DNA of 64,000 nucleotides, from NCBI RefSeq assembly GCF_029961155.1, contig NZ_JASBRH010000015.1, forward strand, positions 1 through 64,000. The letters are read 5' to 3'. Below are positions 8,659-18,361 of this stretch, piece after piece. Every line of letters begins with the position of its first letter. Within the stretch, counting starts at the first letter, position 1. A program made the translations under genes and the position numbers. This stretch comes from Pontibacterium granulatum (GTDB lineage Bacteria > Pseudomonadota > Gammaproteobacteria > Pseudomonadales > Balneatricaceae). Below the pieces are notes generated by a model. The model did no database searches. It saw nothing but the letters and a program-made list of their open reading frames with translations, and had not been told where the DNA came from.

Positions 8659-10044
8659 TCAACCTTCCCTAAACCAGGTTGTACCTTCGCGGGAGTCTTT
8701 CAGGATGACGCCCTGCTCCGCGAGCTCGTCACGGATGCGATCGGCTTCAGCAAAATTGCGATCTTTCTTCGCCTGAGCACGCTGCTCGATCAGCGTTTCA
8801 ATTTCAGCGGAACCCAGCTCACCTTCTTTGTCCTCACCCTTCAGGAACGCATCAGGTTCCTGCTGCAACAGCCCCAGAATACCTGCCAGACGCTTCAGCT
8901 GGGCCGCCAGCTTACCGGCATCCTCGCTGCCTTCACGGCTTGCAATATTCAGTTCGGTTACCAGCTCGAACAGTACCGCCATCGCTTTTGGCGTATTAAA
9001 GTCATCATCCATCGCCGCAAAGAAACGCTCGTCAAAGTCGTTTTCCAGTGCAGCGTCATTCAGCTCAACACCGCGCAACGCCTGGTAAAAACGTTCCAGG
9101 GCACTGCGCGCCTCTTTCAGGCTATCTTCGCTGTAATCGATGTAGCTGCGGTAGTGTACGCTGGACAAGAAGTAGCGGACCACCTCGGCGTTATATTTTT
9201 CCAGTACGTCACGGATGGTGAAGAAGTTACCCAGGGATTTGGACATCTTCTCGGAATTCACCCGCACAGGCCCGGCATGCATCCAGGTGTTCACATACTT
9301 CACACCGTTCGCAGCTTCAGACTGCGCGATTTCATTTTCGTGATGTGGGAACGGCAGGTCCGGACCACCACCATGAATATCGAAGGTGTTACCCAGGCAG
9401 CATTTGGACATCGCGGAACACTCAATGTGCCAGCCCGGACGACCTTTACCCCATGGGGAATCCCAGCTCACTTCACCCTCTTTTGCCGCTTTCCACAGCA
9501 CGAAGTCCAGTGGGCTCTCTTTAGCATCTTCCACCTCGACACGTGCACCGGAGCGCAGTTCGTCGACGTTTTTATTGGTCAGACGACCGTAGGTCTCGAA
9601 CTTCTCAACGCGGTAATACACGTCCCCGTTGCTGGCCGCGTAGGCAAAACCCTTATCGATCAGGGTTTGCACCATGTCGACGATATCGCCGATGTGTGCG
9701 GTAGCACGCGGTTCCTGGTCCGGACGCAGCACACTCAGACGATCTTCGTCTTCGTGCATCGCGGCGATCATACGTTCGGTCAACTGGTCAACCGTTTCGC
9801 CATTCTCAGCAGCGCGTTTGATGATCTTGTCATCTACGTCGGTGATGTTACGTACGTAATCAACATCCCAGCCACGTGCACGCATGTAGCGGGTAATCAC
9901 GTCAAAACACACCATGACACGTGCATGACCGATGTGACAGAGATCGTATACGGTGATACCGCATACGTACATTTTGATCTTGCCCTCTTCCAATGGCGTG
10001 AACGGGGCTTTCTCTTTTGTCAGCGTGTTGTAAATCTGCAGCAC
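8659..10044 (-). CDS. cysS: Cysteinyl-tRNA synthetase
   Basis: Class I aminoacyl-tRNA synthetase charging tRNA-Cys. It contains HIGHAR, KMSKS in [10 protein letters not shown], the zinc-site segment HIECSAM and the WFREG C-terminus. GTG 10044 is chosen because GGAGAG lies directly upstream and the resulting 461 residues match the E. coli enzyme. The longer frame would use TTG at 10056. It lies 27 nt behind glnS in a glnS-cysS operon. Confidence 0.97.
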   Translation of the reverse strand: MLQIYNTLTKEKAPFTPLEEGKIKMYVCGITVYDLCHIGHARVMVCFDVITRYMRARGWDVDYVRNITDVDDKIIKRAAENGETVDQLTERMIAAMHEDEDRLSVLRPDQEPRATAHIGDIVDMVQTLIDKGFAYAASNGDVYYRVEKFETYGRLTNKNVDELRSGARVEVEDAKESPLDFVLWKAAKEGEVSWDSPWGKGRPGWHIECSAMSKCCLGNTFDIHGGGPDLPFPHHENEIAQSEAANGVKYVNTWMHAGPVRVNSEKMSKSLGNFFTIRDVLEKYNAEVVRYFLSSVHYRSYIDYSEDSLKEARSALERFYQALRGVELNDAALENDFDERFFAAMDDDFNTPKAMAVLFELVTELNIASREGSEDAGKLAAQLKRLAGILGLLQQEPDAFLKGEDKEGELGSAEIETLIEQRAQAKKDRNFAEADRIRDELAEQGVILKDSREGTTWFREG

Positions 10045-10071
10045 TGATCTCTCCAATATCTCTGTCTAAAT

Positions 10072-11745
10072 TTACTTCCGCATCTTCGCCCAGGAGTCGC
10101 GCAGACCCACGGTACGGTTGAATACCAGCTTCTCGTCGCTGGAGTCCGGATCTACACAGAAGTAACCGGTACGTTCGAACTGGTAGCGGCTCTCAACTTC
10201 AGCCCCCTTCATACCGATCTCTGCACGTGCGTCAGACAGGGTTACCAGAGACTCCGGGTTGATGAACTCCTTGAAGTCACGCTCTTTGTCACCATCCGGG
10301 TTCTCTACGGTGAACAGACGATCATACATGCGCACTTCACACGGTACGGAGTTGTCTGCAGACACCCAGTGGATTACGCCCTTAGGCTTGTAGTCGACCG
10401 GGTTCTCACCTTTGGTCGCCGGATCGTACGTGCACTTCAGCTCAACCACATTACCGCTGGCATCTTTGATCACCTCTTCACAAGTAATCACGTAGCTGCC
10501 ACGCAGACGTACAGCAACACCCTGGGTCAAACGCTTCCACTTACGTGGCGGCACTTCAGCAAAGTCTTCCTGCTCAATCAGCAGATTACGGGTAAATGGA
10601 ACCTTGCGTACGCCCATGGATTCATCTTTAGGGTGCACCGGCACCTCGAACCACTCTTCCTCACCCTCTTCGTAGTTGGTGATGGTCACTTTCAATGGCT
10701 GGGTCACAACCATCGCACGCGGCGCGTTCTTATCCAGATCGTCACGGATCGACGCTTCCAGCATGCCCATGTCCACGGTGCTGTTGGAACGTGTTACACC
10801 GATGCTGTCACAGAAGTTACGAATGGACATCGGTGTGTAACCTCGACGACGCAGCCCGGAGATAGTTGGCATACGGGGATCGTTCCAGCCCCCTACAATA
10901 GCCTCGTCTACCAGCTGCTTCAGCTTACGCTTGCTCATCACCAGGTAGTTGATGTTCAGGCGGGCAAATTCCGTCTGCTTCGGCTGAGCCGGCACCGGAA
11001 GGTTTTCGATAAACCAGTCGTACAGTGGACGGTGCTCTTCGAATTCCAGCGTACACAGAGAGTGTGTAATACCTTCAATCGCATCAGACTGACCGTGTGC
11101 GAAGTCGTAAATCGGGTAGATGCACCATTTGTCACCGGTCTGGTGGTGAGACTTGTGCAAAATTCGGTACAGCATTGGATCGCGCAGGATCATGCTTGGG
11201 GACTGCATATCGATCTTAGCGCGCAGTGCGCAAGCACCTTCAGCAAACTCCCCGTTGCGCATCTTCTCGAACAGCTCCAGGTTTTCCTCAACGGAACGGT
11301 CGCGGTACGGACTGTTTTTACCTGGTGTAGTGAAATTGCCGCGGTATTCACGCGCTTCTTCAGGGCTTAGATCACAAACGTAAGCCTTGCCCTCTTTGAT
11401 CAGGTACACCGCCCAGTCAAACAGCTGCTGGAAGTAGTCGGAGGTGTAACGCACCTCGCCATCCCACTTAAAGCCGAGCCAGGTAACGTCAGATTTGATC
11501 GCATCTACGTATTCCTGCTCTTCTTTCTCAGGGTTTGTGTCGTCAAAACGCAGGTTACATACACCGTTAAACTTCTCAGCTGTACCGAAGTTCAGACAGA
11601 TCGATTTGGCATGACCGATGTGCAGATAGCCGTTCGGCTCAGGTGGGAAACGGGTCACTACCTTGGTGTGAACGCCATTTGCCAGATCTTCTTCGATCAT
11701 CTGATGGATAAAGTTGGAAGCCTTGATGGTTTCGTTATTGCTCAT
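10072..11745 (-). CDS. glnS: Glutaminyl-tRNA synthetase
   Basis: Class I synthetase charging tRNA-Gln, 557 residues from ATG 11745, close to the E. coli size. [13 protein letters not shown] and the KMSKS-equivalent VMSKRKL are present. Specificity is supported by the DDTNPEKE segment and the intact C-terminal beta-barrel anticodon region. The start beginning MSNNETIK replaces a GTG 18 codons upstream because it fits the family N-terminus. It is the first gene of the glnS-cysS operon and diverges from ppiB. Confidence 0.97.
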   Translation of the reverse strand: MSNNETIKASNFIHQMIEEDLANGVHTKVVTRFPPEPNGYLHIGHAKSICLNFGTAEKFNGVCNLRFDDTNPEKEEQEYVDAIKSDVTWLGFKWDGEVRYTSDYFQQLFDWAVYLIKEGKAYVCDLSPEEAREYRGNFTTPGKNSPYRDRSVEENLELFEKMRNGEFAEGACALRAKIDMQSPSMILRDPMLYRILHKSHHQTGDKWCIYPIYDFAHGQSDAIEGITHSLCTLEFEEHRPLYDWFIENLPVPAQPKQTEFARLNINYLVMSKRKLKQLVDEAIVGGWNDPRMPTISGLRRRGYTPMSIRNFCDSIGVTRSNSTVDMGMLEASIRDDLDKNAPRAMVVTQPLKVTITNYEEGEEEWFEVPVHPKDESMGVRKVPFTRNLLIEQEDFAEVPPRKWKRLTQGVAVRLRGSYVITCEEVIKDASGNVVELKCTYDPATKGENPVDYKPKGVIHWVSADNSVPCEVRMYDRLFTVENPDGDKERDFKEFINPESLVTLSDARAEIGMKGAEVESRYQFERTGYFCVDPDSSDEKLVFNRTVGLRDSWAKMRK

Positions 11746-11927
11746 ATTTAACGTCTTGTCGCCACTATTCGCTACTTCAGAAGCCCAGTACGCGGGCACT
11801 TTTATTGCGAGCCATTATAAACAGATCACCGCTTGAAAGCATCGTCAAGCGGACCCTAATTGCTTGATTGGAGGGTAAAATTACATCTCACATCGTCGAA
11901 GCTAGATGCGCTCGCATTCTACTTGAG

Positions 11928-11933
11928 TATAAT
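11928..11933 (+). promoter_or_regulatory. Candidate -10 element for ppiB-lpxH
   Basis: A perfect TATAAT lies 37 nt before the ppiB start in the divergent glnS/ppiB region. No good -35 hexamer sits at 16-18 nt, so the assignment rests mainly on the -10 element and its position. Confidence 0.45.
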
Positions 11934-11969
11934 GAGGCAAAAAACCAGTCAGAATCGGGAAAAATTATA

Positions 11970-12464
11970 ATGATCATCTTGCAGACCAACCTGGGTGATA
12001 TCACTCTGGAACTGGATTATGAAAAAGCGCCTAAAACAGCGGAAAACTTTGAACAGTACGTTCGCGATGGCTTTTATGACGGTGTGATCTTCCACCGCGT
12101 AATCAACAACTTCATGATTCAGGGCGGTGGCTTCGAGCCGGGCATGGTACAGAAAGACACCCGTGCACCGATTGAAAACGAAGCAGACAACGGCCTCACC
12201 AATAAGAAGTACACCATCGCCATGGCACGCACCATGGATCCACACAGTGCGTCTGCACAGTTCTTCATCAACGTTGCTGACAACAACTTTCTGGACCACT
12301 CCGCAAAAACAATGGAAGGCTGGGGTTACACGGTATTCGGTAAGGTCGTTGAAGGCGAAGACGTGGTCGACAAGATCAAGGGTGTTTCCACCACTATCCG
12401 CGCGGGCCACCAGGACGTGCCGGTTGAAGATGTAATTATTACTTCCGCAACCGTAAGCGAGTAA
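11970..12464 (+). CDS. ppiB: Peptidyl-prolyl cis-trans isomerase B (cyclophilin)
   Basis: Cytoplasmic cyclophilin of 164 residues, the same length as E. coli Ppi[14 protein letters not shown] contains the catalytic arginine and core, and [13 protein letters not shown] and [11 protein letters not shown] are also conserved. The start at [10 protein letters not shown] removes a 34-codon upstream extension that is not family-like. No signal peptide is seen. The next gene starts 12 nt after its stop. Confidence 0.97.
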   Translation: MIILQTNLGDITLELDYEKAPKTAENFEQYVRDGFYDGVIFHRVINNFMIQGGGFEPGMVQKDTRAPIENEADNGLTNKKYTIAMARTMDPHSASAQFFINVADNNFLDHSAKTMEGWGYTVFGKVVEGEDVVDKIKGVSTTIRAGHQDVPVEDVIITSATVSE

Positions 12465-12476
12465 GCACACGCGTCT

Positions 12477-13211
12477 ATGCGCACCCTCTTCATCTCTGAT
12501 ATCCATCTGAGTGATCAGCGCCCGGACCTAACCCGGGCGCTGCTGCATTTTCTGGACGACATCACAGGCGATTGCGATCAGCTTTACCTGCTTGGCGACA
12601 TATTTGACGCCTGGATCGGGGACGACTTTGTCCACCCGGATCTGGAACCCGTCATTCATCGCCTAGCCGCGCTCAGCGAAAGCGGTACTGCTCTCTTCTT
12701 CCAGCATGGCAACCGGGATTTTCTAGTCGGCCAAACCTTCGCCGACCGAATCAACGCCACCCTGCTTCCGGAAGAGATCAGCATTACACTGCCAGATGGT
12801 CAGCATGCACTTATCATGCATGGCGACCAGCTCTGTATCGATGATACCGAGTACCAGCAGTTTCGCGCTCTGGTCAGAAATCCGGCTTGGCAAGCAAACT
12901 TCCTCAGCAAGCCTCTTGAAGAACGCCTTGAGATAGCTCGCAATCTGCGCGCCGCGAGCAAAGAGAAAACGGCCGGAAAAGCACTGGAAATTATGGACGT
13001 TAATGCAGAGCGCGTTCGCACTGCTTTGCAAAACGCCAACAGCCAACTGCTGATTCATGGCCACACCCATCGGCCAGCAGTGCATCACCAACAGATTGAT
13101 AGCAACAGCGGCTGCCGCATTGTGTTGGGCGACTGGGATACCGATTTTTGGTACCTGAGCTGCACTAAAGATGGCTGCGAACTTCTGCACCAACCGGTAG
13201 AAACAAACTGA
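12477..13211 (+). CDS. lpxH: UDP-2,3-diacylglucosamine diphosphatase
   Basis: Peripheral membrane enzyme of lipid A biosynthesis that cleaves UDP-2,3-diacylglucosamine to lipid X and UMP. The metallophosphatase ligands are visible: SDIH (D8, H10), GDIFD (D41), HGNRD (N79), MHGDQ near 115 and HGHTH at 194-198. The 244-residue length is normal. It forms a two-gene unit with ppiB, as in Pseudomonas. A hairpin overlaps its stop codon. Confidence 0.97.
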   Translation: MRTLFISDIHLSDQRPDLTRALLHFLDDITGDCDQLYLLGDIFDAWIGDDFVHPDLEPVIHRLAALSESGTALFFQHGNRDFLVGQTFADRINATLLPEEISITLPDGQHALIMHGDQLCIDDTEYQQFRALVRNPAWQANFLSKPLEERLEIARNLRAASKEKTAGKALEIMDVNAERVRTALQNANSQLLIHGHTHRPAVHHQQIDSNSGCRIVLGDWDTDFWYLSCTKDGCELLHQPVETN

Positions 13212-13233
13212 CCCGCATTTGCGGGCCAGTTTT
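13208..13233 (+). terminator. Intrinsic terminator after lpxH
   Basis: CTG-A-CCCGC and GCGGG-C-CAG form an interrupted stem with an ATTT loop followed by TTTT. The lpxH stop codon lies inside the left arm. The T-run is short, so efficiency is uncertain. Confidence 0.6.
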
Positions 13234-13268
13234 ACGATCTCGAGTTTGTCTTTTACACGCCTGACAAA

Positions 13269-13877
13269 TCAATGCCAGGAAGGCGCTCCACTGTGGAAGC
13301 GAAACTCATCATCCTCGGACAGAATCAACTCATTCTCTTTCTCGCGGAAAAACTCAATCCGCTCATCAATCGGCTCACCTGAATACTGGCGCGCAAGCCC
13401 CAGATAATCCTGATAGTGACGCCCCTCTGACTTCAGAAGGGAGCGGTAGAATTTGGCCAGCTCATCATCCAAAAACGGTGCCAGCTTCGCAAAACGCTCA
13501 CACGAACGCGCCTCGATATAGGCACCGATAATCAGAATATCGATCAGACGCCCAGGTTCGGAAGTACGAACGTGATCACGCAGACCGCCTGCGTAGCGCG
13601 CAGATGAAAGGTGTCCGTACTGAATATCACGCGCATCCATCAGCTCCAGCACCTGCTCGAAGTGGATTAACTCTTCACGCGCCAAGCGAGACATCTTGTT
13701 CAGTAGCTCCGGGCGATCTACATAACGAAACATCAGCGTCATTGCGGTTGAAGCCGCTTTCTTTTCACAGTGCGCATGATCAATCAGCAGAATATCCTGC
13801 TGCTTCACCGCCTCACTGATCCAGCTATCCGGTGTTTCACAGCCAAGAAACCCTTTGATCTCTTCAAGTACTTCCAC
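13269..13877 (-). CDS. miaE: tRNA-(2-methylthio-N6-isopentenyladenosine) hydroxylase
   Basis: Non-haem diiron monooxygenase that hydroxylates ms2i6A at position 37 of tRNAs reading UNN codons. The ferritin-like iron ligands are in place: E38, E69xxH72, E122 and E151xxH154. The 202-residue length and the C-terminal FRFHSG fit the family. It is a single gene convergent with lpxH. No miaA or miaB gene lies in this window. Confidence 0.94.
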   Translation of the reverse strand: MEVLEEIKGFLGCETPDSWISEAVKQQDILLIDHAHCEKKAASTAMTLMFRYVDRPELLNKMSRLAREELIHFEQVLELMDARDIQYGHLSSARYAGGLRDHVRTSEPGRLIDILIIGAYIEARSCERFAKLAPFLDDELAKFYRSLLKSEGRHYQDYLGLARQYSGEPIDERIEFFREKENELILSEDDEFRFHSGAPSWH

Positions 13878-14014
13878 TCAAAACCTCTGAACTTTAACGA
13901 TTCGCTTTTACACCCCACTCACACGCTAGAAACGCAAATGAAGCAGGCGCACGATTATACCTATCTCCTGACTGACCACAAATCAGCCAGGATTATGTCG
14001 ACGACTCAGTACAA

Positions 14015-14046
14015 AAACAAAAAAGCCCCGTTGAGAACGAGGCTTT
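14015..14046 (-). terminator. Intrinsic terminator of the Roadblock operon
   Basis: An 11-bp stem with one C/A mismatch (14022-14032 with 14036-14046) and a 3-nt loop. On the minus strand it is followed by TTTTTTGTTTTTG. It lies 22 nt past the last gene of the six-gene operon and defines its 3' end. Confidence 0.88.
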
Positions 14047-14067
14047 CCAACATAACCAGACGGGGAC

Positions 14068-14817
14068 TTATTCGATAACCAGAGTATCGATCAAATCAAT
14101 CATAAACTCCGTCTCTTCCTCACTCATCGGCTCCCACGCCTCCAGATTCATACTCTGAAGAACCCCTTTGCCCTTTTCATCTTTATGCATGGAGAACAAG
14201 CGCTCTTCAAGTCGCGGGATAAACTCCTGCATTGTCGGACCAACCAGCAACGAGTGATGCACCACACTGATCTGACTGCTCACCAATACCTTCATCTGGT
14301 TTTTGATCAAATCGGACAACTCGTCAAATGCATCCTTCAGGAAGAAACCAACGTCCGCCTCTCCCTTGAGCAGGTTCTTTGCAACTATCACGTACGTATC
14401 AACTTCCTTGGTCGTAACATTGCTACCATCCAGATCGGCCGGCTCAAGCATGATCATACCCATAGTATGAACATCAGGGTCATCTGTCGTAGCCACGGTA
14501 ATACCGGCCTGCAACTCCTCCACCGTATTTATCGGAGAATCCACATGCACAGCAATCACCGTCTCATCCGGACGCGCTTGCGGACGCGCAATCGCCCTGA
14601 AGCCCATTTCACGCACCAGCATAGACGCATCGTACGGGTTAGCGTAAATCAGATCGACTTTATTGTTGCGAATATCCTCGCGCTGCTGCTCAAAGCAATC
14701 ATAAAGCTCCAGGTGTACCCCAACATCAAGTTGACGCTGCAACCAGGTGTTGAAAAAGTACCAACCTGAAATGTGATCCGGAGCGAAGTCCGGACTAACG
14801 GTCAGGTTATATGCCAT
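14068..14817 (-). CDS. Leaderless PhnD-like periplasmic-binding-fold protein
   Basis: A 249-residue protein resembling the phosphate/phosphonate ABC-type substrate-binding (PhnD) family, including YANPYDASML and the hinge-type VATTDDPDVHTMG. It has no signal peptide, lipobox or transmembrane helix, so it should be cytoplasmic. AGGAG lies 7 nt before ATG 14817. No ABC permease or ATPase is nearby. It follows the Aer-like PAS gene by 12 nt. A role as an intracellular ligand sensor or scaffold is inferred, and the ligand is unknown. Confidence 0.8.
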   Translation of the reverse strand: MAYNLTVSPDFAPDHISGWYFFNTWLQRQLDVGVHLELYDCFEQQREDIRNNKVDLIYANPYDASMLVREMGFRAIARPQARPDETVIAVHVDSPINTVEELQAGITVATTDDPDVHTMGMIMLEPADLDGSNVTTKEVDTYVIVAKNLLKGEADVGFFLKDAFDELSDLIKNQMKVLVSSQISVVHHSLLVGPTMQEFIPRLEERLFSMHKDEKGKGVLQSMNLEAWEPMSEEETEFMIDLIDTLVIE

Positions 14818-14829
14818 TTCAGTACTCCT

Positions 14830-15291
14830 TTACATCAGGGTTGCGTAGAGCTCTTCGCTCTCCTTGATTTTGCTTCGAGACGGCTTACGGCGCACAGACG
14901 TGTAACCTACCAGCTTGCCGTTGCGGATATTTGGAATCACCGTGGCTTTTACCCAGTAGTAAGAACCATCTTTACGCAGGTTCTTCACATACCCATGCCA
15001 CTTTTTACCCGCCTCGATGGTTTCCCAAAGGCCAGCAAAAGCAACCGCCGGCATGTCCGGATGGCGCAGGATATAGTGATTCACACCGATCAACTCATCA
15101 CGGGTGTAACCAGACATATCAACGAACGCCTGGTTAGCATGAGTAATTATCCCCTTTGAATCGGTACGCGAAACGATCAACTTGCCATCTGGATACGGCA
15201 CTTCACGGTCCACAATAGTCGCCACACGTGATGTCCCGTCAAAGTAGTTGATTGTCACTTCCCGGCATTCACCGGTATCTTGATCTGACAT
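14830..15291 (-). CDS. Stand-alone Aer-type PAS domain protein
   Basis: A 153-residue protein that is almost entirely one PAS domain of the aerotaxis receptor Aer type. The segments GYTRDELIG, LRHPDMPAVAF and WHGYVKNLRKDGSYYWVKA match the FAD-binding Aer PAS. FAD-based redox or oxygen sensing is therefore likely but inferred. No membrane anchor, HAMP or methyl-accepting domain is attached. The extra 30-residue N-terminus and 20-residue C-terminus might contact partners. It sits between a Roadblock gene and the PhnD-like gene. Confidence 0.88.
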   Translation of the reverse strand: MSDQDTGECREVTINYFDGTSRVATIVDREVPYPDGKLIVSRTDSKGIITHANQAFVDMSGYTRDELIGVNHYILRHPDMPAVAFAGLWETIEAGKKWHGYVKNLRKDGSYYWVKATVIPNIRNGKLVGYTSVRRKPSRSKIKESEELYATLM

Positions 15292-15342
15292 TACAAAAGC
15301 CTTGTTACTGATTCTTTCCGTGAGATCTGTAACCCTGCTTAA

Positions 15343-15705
15343 TTACAGGATTTTGCCAATCGCTTCTGCTGCACGCTTTACATCAAGGAAAATCAAACCC
15401 AGTCGTGCATTTGGCTTGGCAACAACAGTCAGCACAGAATCGTTGTTTGCGTGAGTCATGAGAATGTAGCCCTGATCACCCTTGACCAGCACCTGCTCCA
15501 GCTCGCCACGAGCCAGTTCTCCCGCCGTACGCTCACCGAGAGACAGCATGGCAGCACTCATTGCGCCTACGCGATCCTCGTCCATACCTGAAGGCAGCAA
15601 TGCAGCAATCATCAAACCATCGGTTGAGATAACTGCAGAAGCTTCGATCTCTGCAGATGTCCCGTTCAGGTCACTCAAAATGGAGGTCAGCATCTCCGAG
15701 CGCAT
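15343..15705 (-). CDS. Roadblock/LC7 (MglB-like) domain protein
   Basis: A 120-residue protein consisting of one Roadblock/LC7 domain, with ASAVISTDGLMIAAL at the N-terminal strands and GDQGYILMTHAN and ARLGLIFLDVKRAA later. In bacteria such domains dimerise and regulate Ras-like GTPases such as MglA. No GTPase gene is in this operon. GGAG lies about 7 nt before the ATG. The upstream neighbour also has a Roadblock-like C-terminus, so a heterodimer is plausible. Confidence 0.87.
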   Translation of the reverse strand: MRSEMLTSILSDLNGTSAEIEASAVISTDGLMIAALLPSGMDEDRVGAMSAAMLSLGERTAGELARGELEQVLVKGDQGYILMTHANNDSVLTVVAKPNARLGLIFLDVKRAAEAIGKIL

Positions 15706-15771
15706 AAACGTTCTCCTTTATTTACTAGGGCTTATAGTATCTTTTTATGAATTGTAACTTGTTGATCGTTA

Positions 15772-16404
15772 TCAATAATCCAGATAGCGACGCGCCAACA
15801 CACTCAGCAGATTCACGAAAGCCTGCTGGTTTAGTTTTGGCATCTCATCAACGATGAGCATGAACTTCTGACTACCCATGTTAATTACCCAGAATCCAAC
15901 CTGACTCTGGCCAATCGGGTCCAGAATACCCCAAGACTCACCACTGAAGGAAAGCTCCCGATTCAATAACGGGAGGTGACGTTCATGAAGGGAGATCACA
16001 TCTGCAGCCAATGCGGATAACGACTCTGCATGCGCATCTTCGTAACCACTCGACCCCAGACAGAACCCTTGGTCATCTGCCAGCGCGACCCGACCAGTGC
16101 TCGACAACAACGGCAGCAACTCGGGCAACATCTTCTCGACAACTTCATCAACGACCACAACAGGGTTTTCGCTAAGCTCAACAAATCCTTTATCGCGCAG
16201 CTTATTGAACAGATCCGCCGCCTGATCCTGATCCAGGTCGGTCAACTCTTCAATTAACTCCTCACTGTAAGGCAACGCGATCTCTGCACTTAATAACTGC
16301 AATAAAAGCGCACGCGCATCATCCGGCTCGGAGCTCACTGTCGCATAAAAGGCGCCAGCGGGCGTAATCTGTAAATATTCTGTACGGAAACTATCGTCCA
16401 ACAC
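15772..16404 (-). CDS. Two-domain protein with Roadblock-like C-terminus
   Basis: A 210-residue protein of unknown function. Residues 1-85 are acidic and helical, possibly a winged-helix-like module (ELTDLDQDQAADLFNKLRD). Residues 95-205 look like a divergent Roadblock domain, with GRVALADDQGFCLGSSG, a following ALAADVISLHERH helix and a final FMLIVDE strand. It starts with GTG preceded by GGAG at 6 nt. It lies 22 nt behind the pseudo-receiver gene and 66 nt before the second Roadblock gene. Confidence 0.75.
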   Translation of the reverse strand: MLDDSFRTEYLQITPAGAFYATVSSEPDDARALLLQLLSAEIALPYSEELIEELTDLDQDQAADLFNKLRDKGFVELSENPVVVVDEVVEKMLPELLPLLSSTGRVALADDQGFCLGSSGYEDAHAESLSALAADVISLHERHLPLLNRELSFSGESWGILDPIGQSQVGFWVINMGSQKFMLIVDEMPKLNQQAFVNLLSVLARRYLDY

Positions 16405-16426
16405 TCACTACTCCGCCAAACTCACG

Positions 16427-18328
16427 CTATTCCTGTAACCATCCCAACGCATCGGCACCAGACATAAAGGCAAACACATAGCGCTGAGGCACGTTCAAAA
16501 TTCTCACCACATCCAGAGCGGATAAACGATGATCAAACCATAATTCGGCAATCTCCGACGCGTGCGGCATCTCGATCATGCGCGAAAAATCAGGTCGCTC
16601 TTTTAGCTTGTAAACCTTTTCTGGATCCATCCGCTGATTCAGGCGACCGCGGGCCGTCCATAGCGCAATTTTCCAGATCATGGCATCACGATCCTGAATA
16701 ATCTGCTTGTCACCGGCGACCTCCGGTCGAGACACCGCCATATCCAGACGCTCCCCCAGGTCCAGCTCACCAAATCCAAAGCGACTCAGCGCATACTGCA
16801 ACAGCAGGTCTTCACCAAAATCGCCAAAAAAGCGATCCTCTTCAGGCAGATAAACAAAGCAACGTGGCAATCCGGATATCTCAACCGGTGTATTAGAGAG
16901 GCGCGCTTTTTTTACCGCTAGTGGCAGCCAGTAGAGCAGCGCACCATCGGTATTAAAGTAAATACGACGTCGCTCGTCGGGTCGTGTCACATCCACATCA
17001 GCCAGATTACCGCAGCAGCGATAGATCATCTCGTCATCATCGATCGCCACGCTGGATTTACGCACCTGTTTAGTCGCAGGTTTTGCCACCGCTTTCGCTT
17101 TTGTCGATGAAGGCTCTTCCGGCATCAGCTTAAGCTCACCTATTTCAACAACAGGGACTTTCTCGTTCTTTGTTTCAGCTGCATTGGCCAACTCGCGCGC
17201 CTTAACAACGTCTGCCTCGGTGCGTTCTTTAGCAGCCTTCTCTGCCGCCTGTTTCTTTTTCAGTGCCTCTTTCTCAGCCCGTGCCTTTTGCTCAGCTGCT
17301 TGTTTTTCTGCAGCTCTTTTTTCCAACACACGCTTCTCGGCCAGCTTTTTATCCGCCAGCGCTTTCCTCTCTGCTGCCCGTTTTTCCGCCGCTTTTTTCT
17401 CTGCAGCTTTCCTTAACGCTTCCTGGCGCACAGCTTCCCGACGCTCAGCCTCAAGGCGTTCTGCCTCTTTTCGCTGTTCTTCCCTTTTTTTCGCCTCAAT
17501 CAGCGCGAGTTCCTTACGTGCCGCTTCCACTCTCTGCTGCGCCTCAAGCTGCTGCTGCCTGGCATTTTCCCTGGCTACGCGTTGCGCTTCTTCTGCCTGG
17601 CGTAACAACTCGCGAACTTCACTTTCAGCATCCTTCAGCGTATTTCGCGTCGTAGATGCATGATCATGCTTTCCTGCATCCGTCTCGGGAGCGATTGCAA
17701 CAGACGCTTCCTGCTCAGTGCTCTGAGGCTGAATGTTTTTTAAAGCTCCCGCTTTTTCTGCTGCGCGCTGAGTCGCCACCTTACCCCGACGCAGTCTTTC
17801 ACGCATCTGCTGCTTAAGCTGTTCCGCACGCAGTTTTTCACTCTGGATCGAGTCGAGAGTTTCCTGCCCTACTCCTGCGCGTGCCATATAGGTTTTATAC
17901 GCCTCACTTCCTGAGCTTTCAGACGCCTGCTCGATACCCATAACTGCAGCAACACGCGCTTCCGCTTTTACGCACACTTTGTCGCCACCATCGCCGGTTT
18001 CCAACTGTTTCCGGATAGCCTTGATGAGTTCACTGGTGGAATACGGCTTCTTAAGCAACACAAAACCTGGCCACGATAGATCTCTAACACTGATCAAAAT
18101 GCCCGGCTTGTTGTGTTTTTGCGTATAGGTAACTTTCAACTCGTCAGGGTTTATACCCTGATCACCGTTGACGATAAGGAGATCGGCCTGATCTATGCCG
18201 ACAATACGTAGGTTGCTTTCCTTGCTTAGAAACAACTCCAAAGAAGCCATTGCAGGACCATCAAAGCCCTTAAGCGCAATCGTCCTTACTTGTGTTCTCT
18301 CAATGCTGTCCGTTCCGAGTATGCTCAT
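16427..18328 (-). CDS. Pseudo-receiver/coiled-coil protein
   Basis: A 633-residue protein in three parts. Residues 13-115 resemble a response-regulator receiver domain, ending in LLKKPYSTSELIKAI, but the phosphoacceptor strand reads LLIVNGD and the motif is degenerate. Residues about 165-395 are an Ala/Glu/Lys/Arg-rich coiled coil. Residues about 435-633 form a conserved globular domain including YRCCGNLADVDV and WTARGRLNQRMDPEK. It has no signal peptide or membrane helix. It is probably a scaffold for the operon's sensory proteins (inference). The coiled-coil repeats create long antisense frames that are not genes. Confidence 0.75.
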   Translation of the reverse strand: MSILGTDSIERTQVRTIALKGFDGPAMASLELFLSKESNLRIVGIDQADLLIVNGDQGINPDELKVTYTQKHNKPGILISVRDLSWPGFVLLKKPYSTSELIKAIRKQLETGDGGDKVCVKAEARVAAVMGIEQASESSGSEAYKTYMARAGVGQETLDSIQSEKLRAEQLKQQMRERLRRGKVATQRAAEKAGALKNIQPQSTEQEASVAIAPETDAGKHDHASTTRNTLKDAESEVRELLRQAEEAQRVARENARQQQLEAQQRVEAARKELALIEAKKREEQRKEAERLEAERREAVRQEALRKAAEKKAAEKRAAERKALADKKLAEKRVLEKRAAEKQAAEQKARAEKEALKKKQAAEKAAKERTEADVVKARELANAAETKNEKVPVVEIGELKLMPEEPSSTKAKAVAKPATKQVRKSSVAIDDDEMIYRCCGNLADVDVTRPDERRRIYFNTDGALLYWLPLAVKKARLSNTPVEISGLPRCFVYLPEEDRFFGDFGEDLLLQYALSRFGFGELDLGERLDMAVSRPEVAGDKQIIQDRDAMIWKIALWTARGRLNQRMDPEKVYKLKERPDFSRMIEMPHASEIAELWFDHRLSALDVVRILNVPQRYVFAFMSGADALGWLQE

Positions 18329-18361
18329 GGAACAATCCGTCCGTAGTTTACTCTGCCATCG

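Noticed and set aside
8591-8776. A 61-codon plus-strand frame across the cysS terminator
   Set aside because: It overlaps the terminator hairpin and the cysS 3' end on the opposite strand.
17184-17663. Long Ala/Ser/Phe-rich frames opposite the coiled-coil region
   Set aside because: They are complements of the repetitive Ala/Glu/Lys codons of the pseudo-receiver gene and have no independent gene signals.
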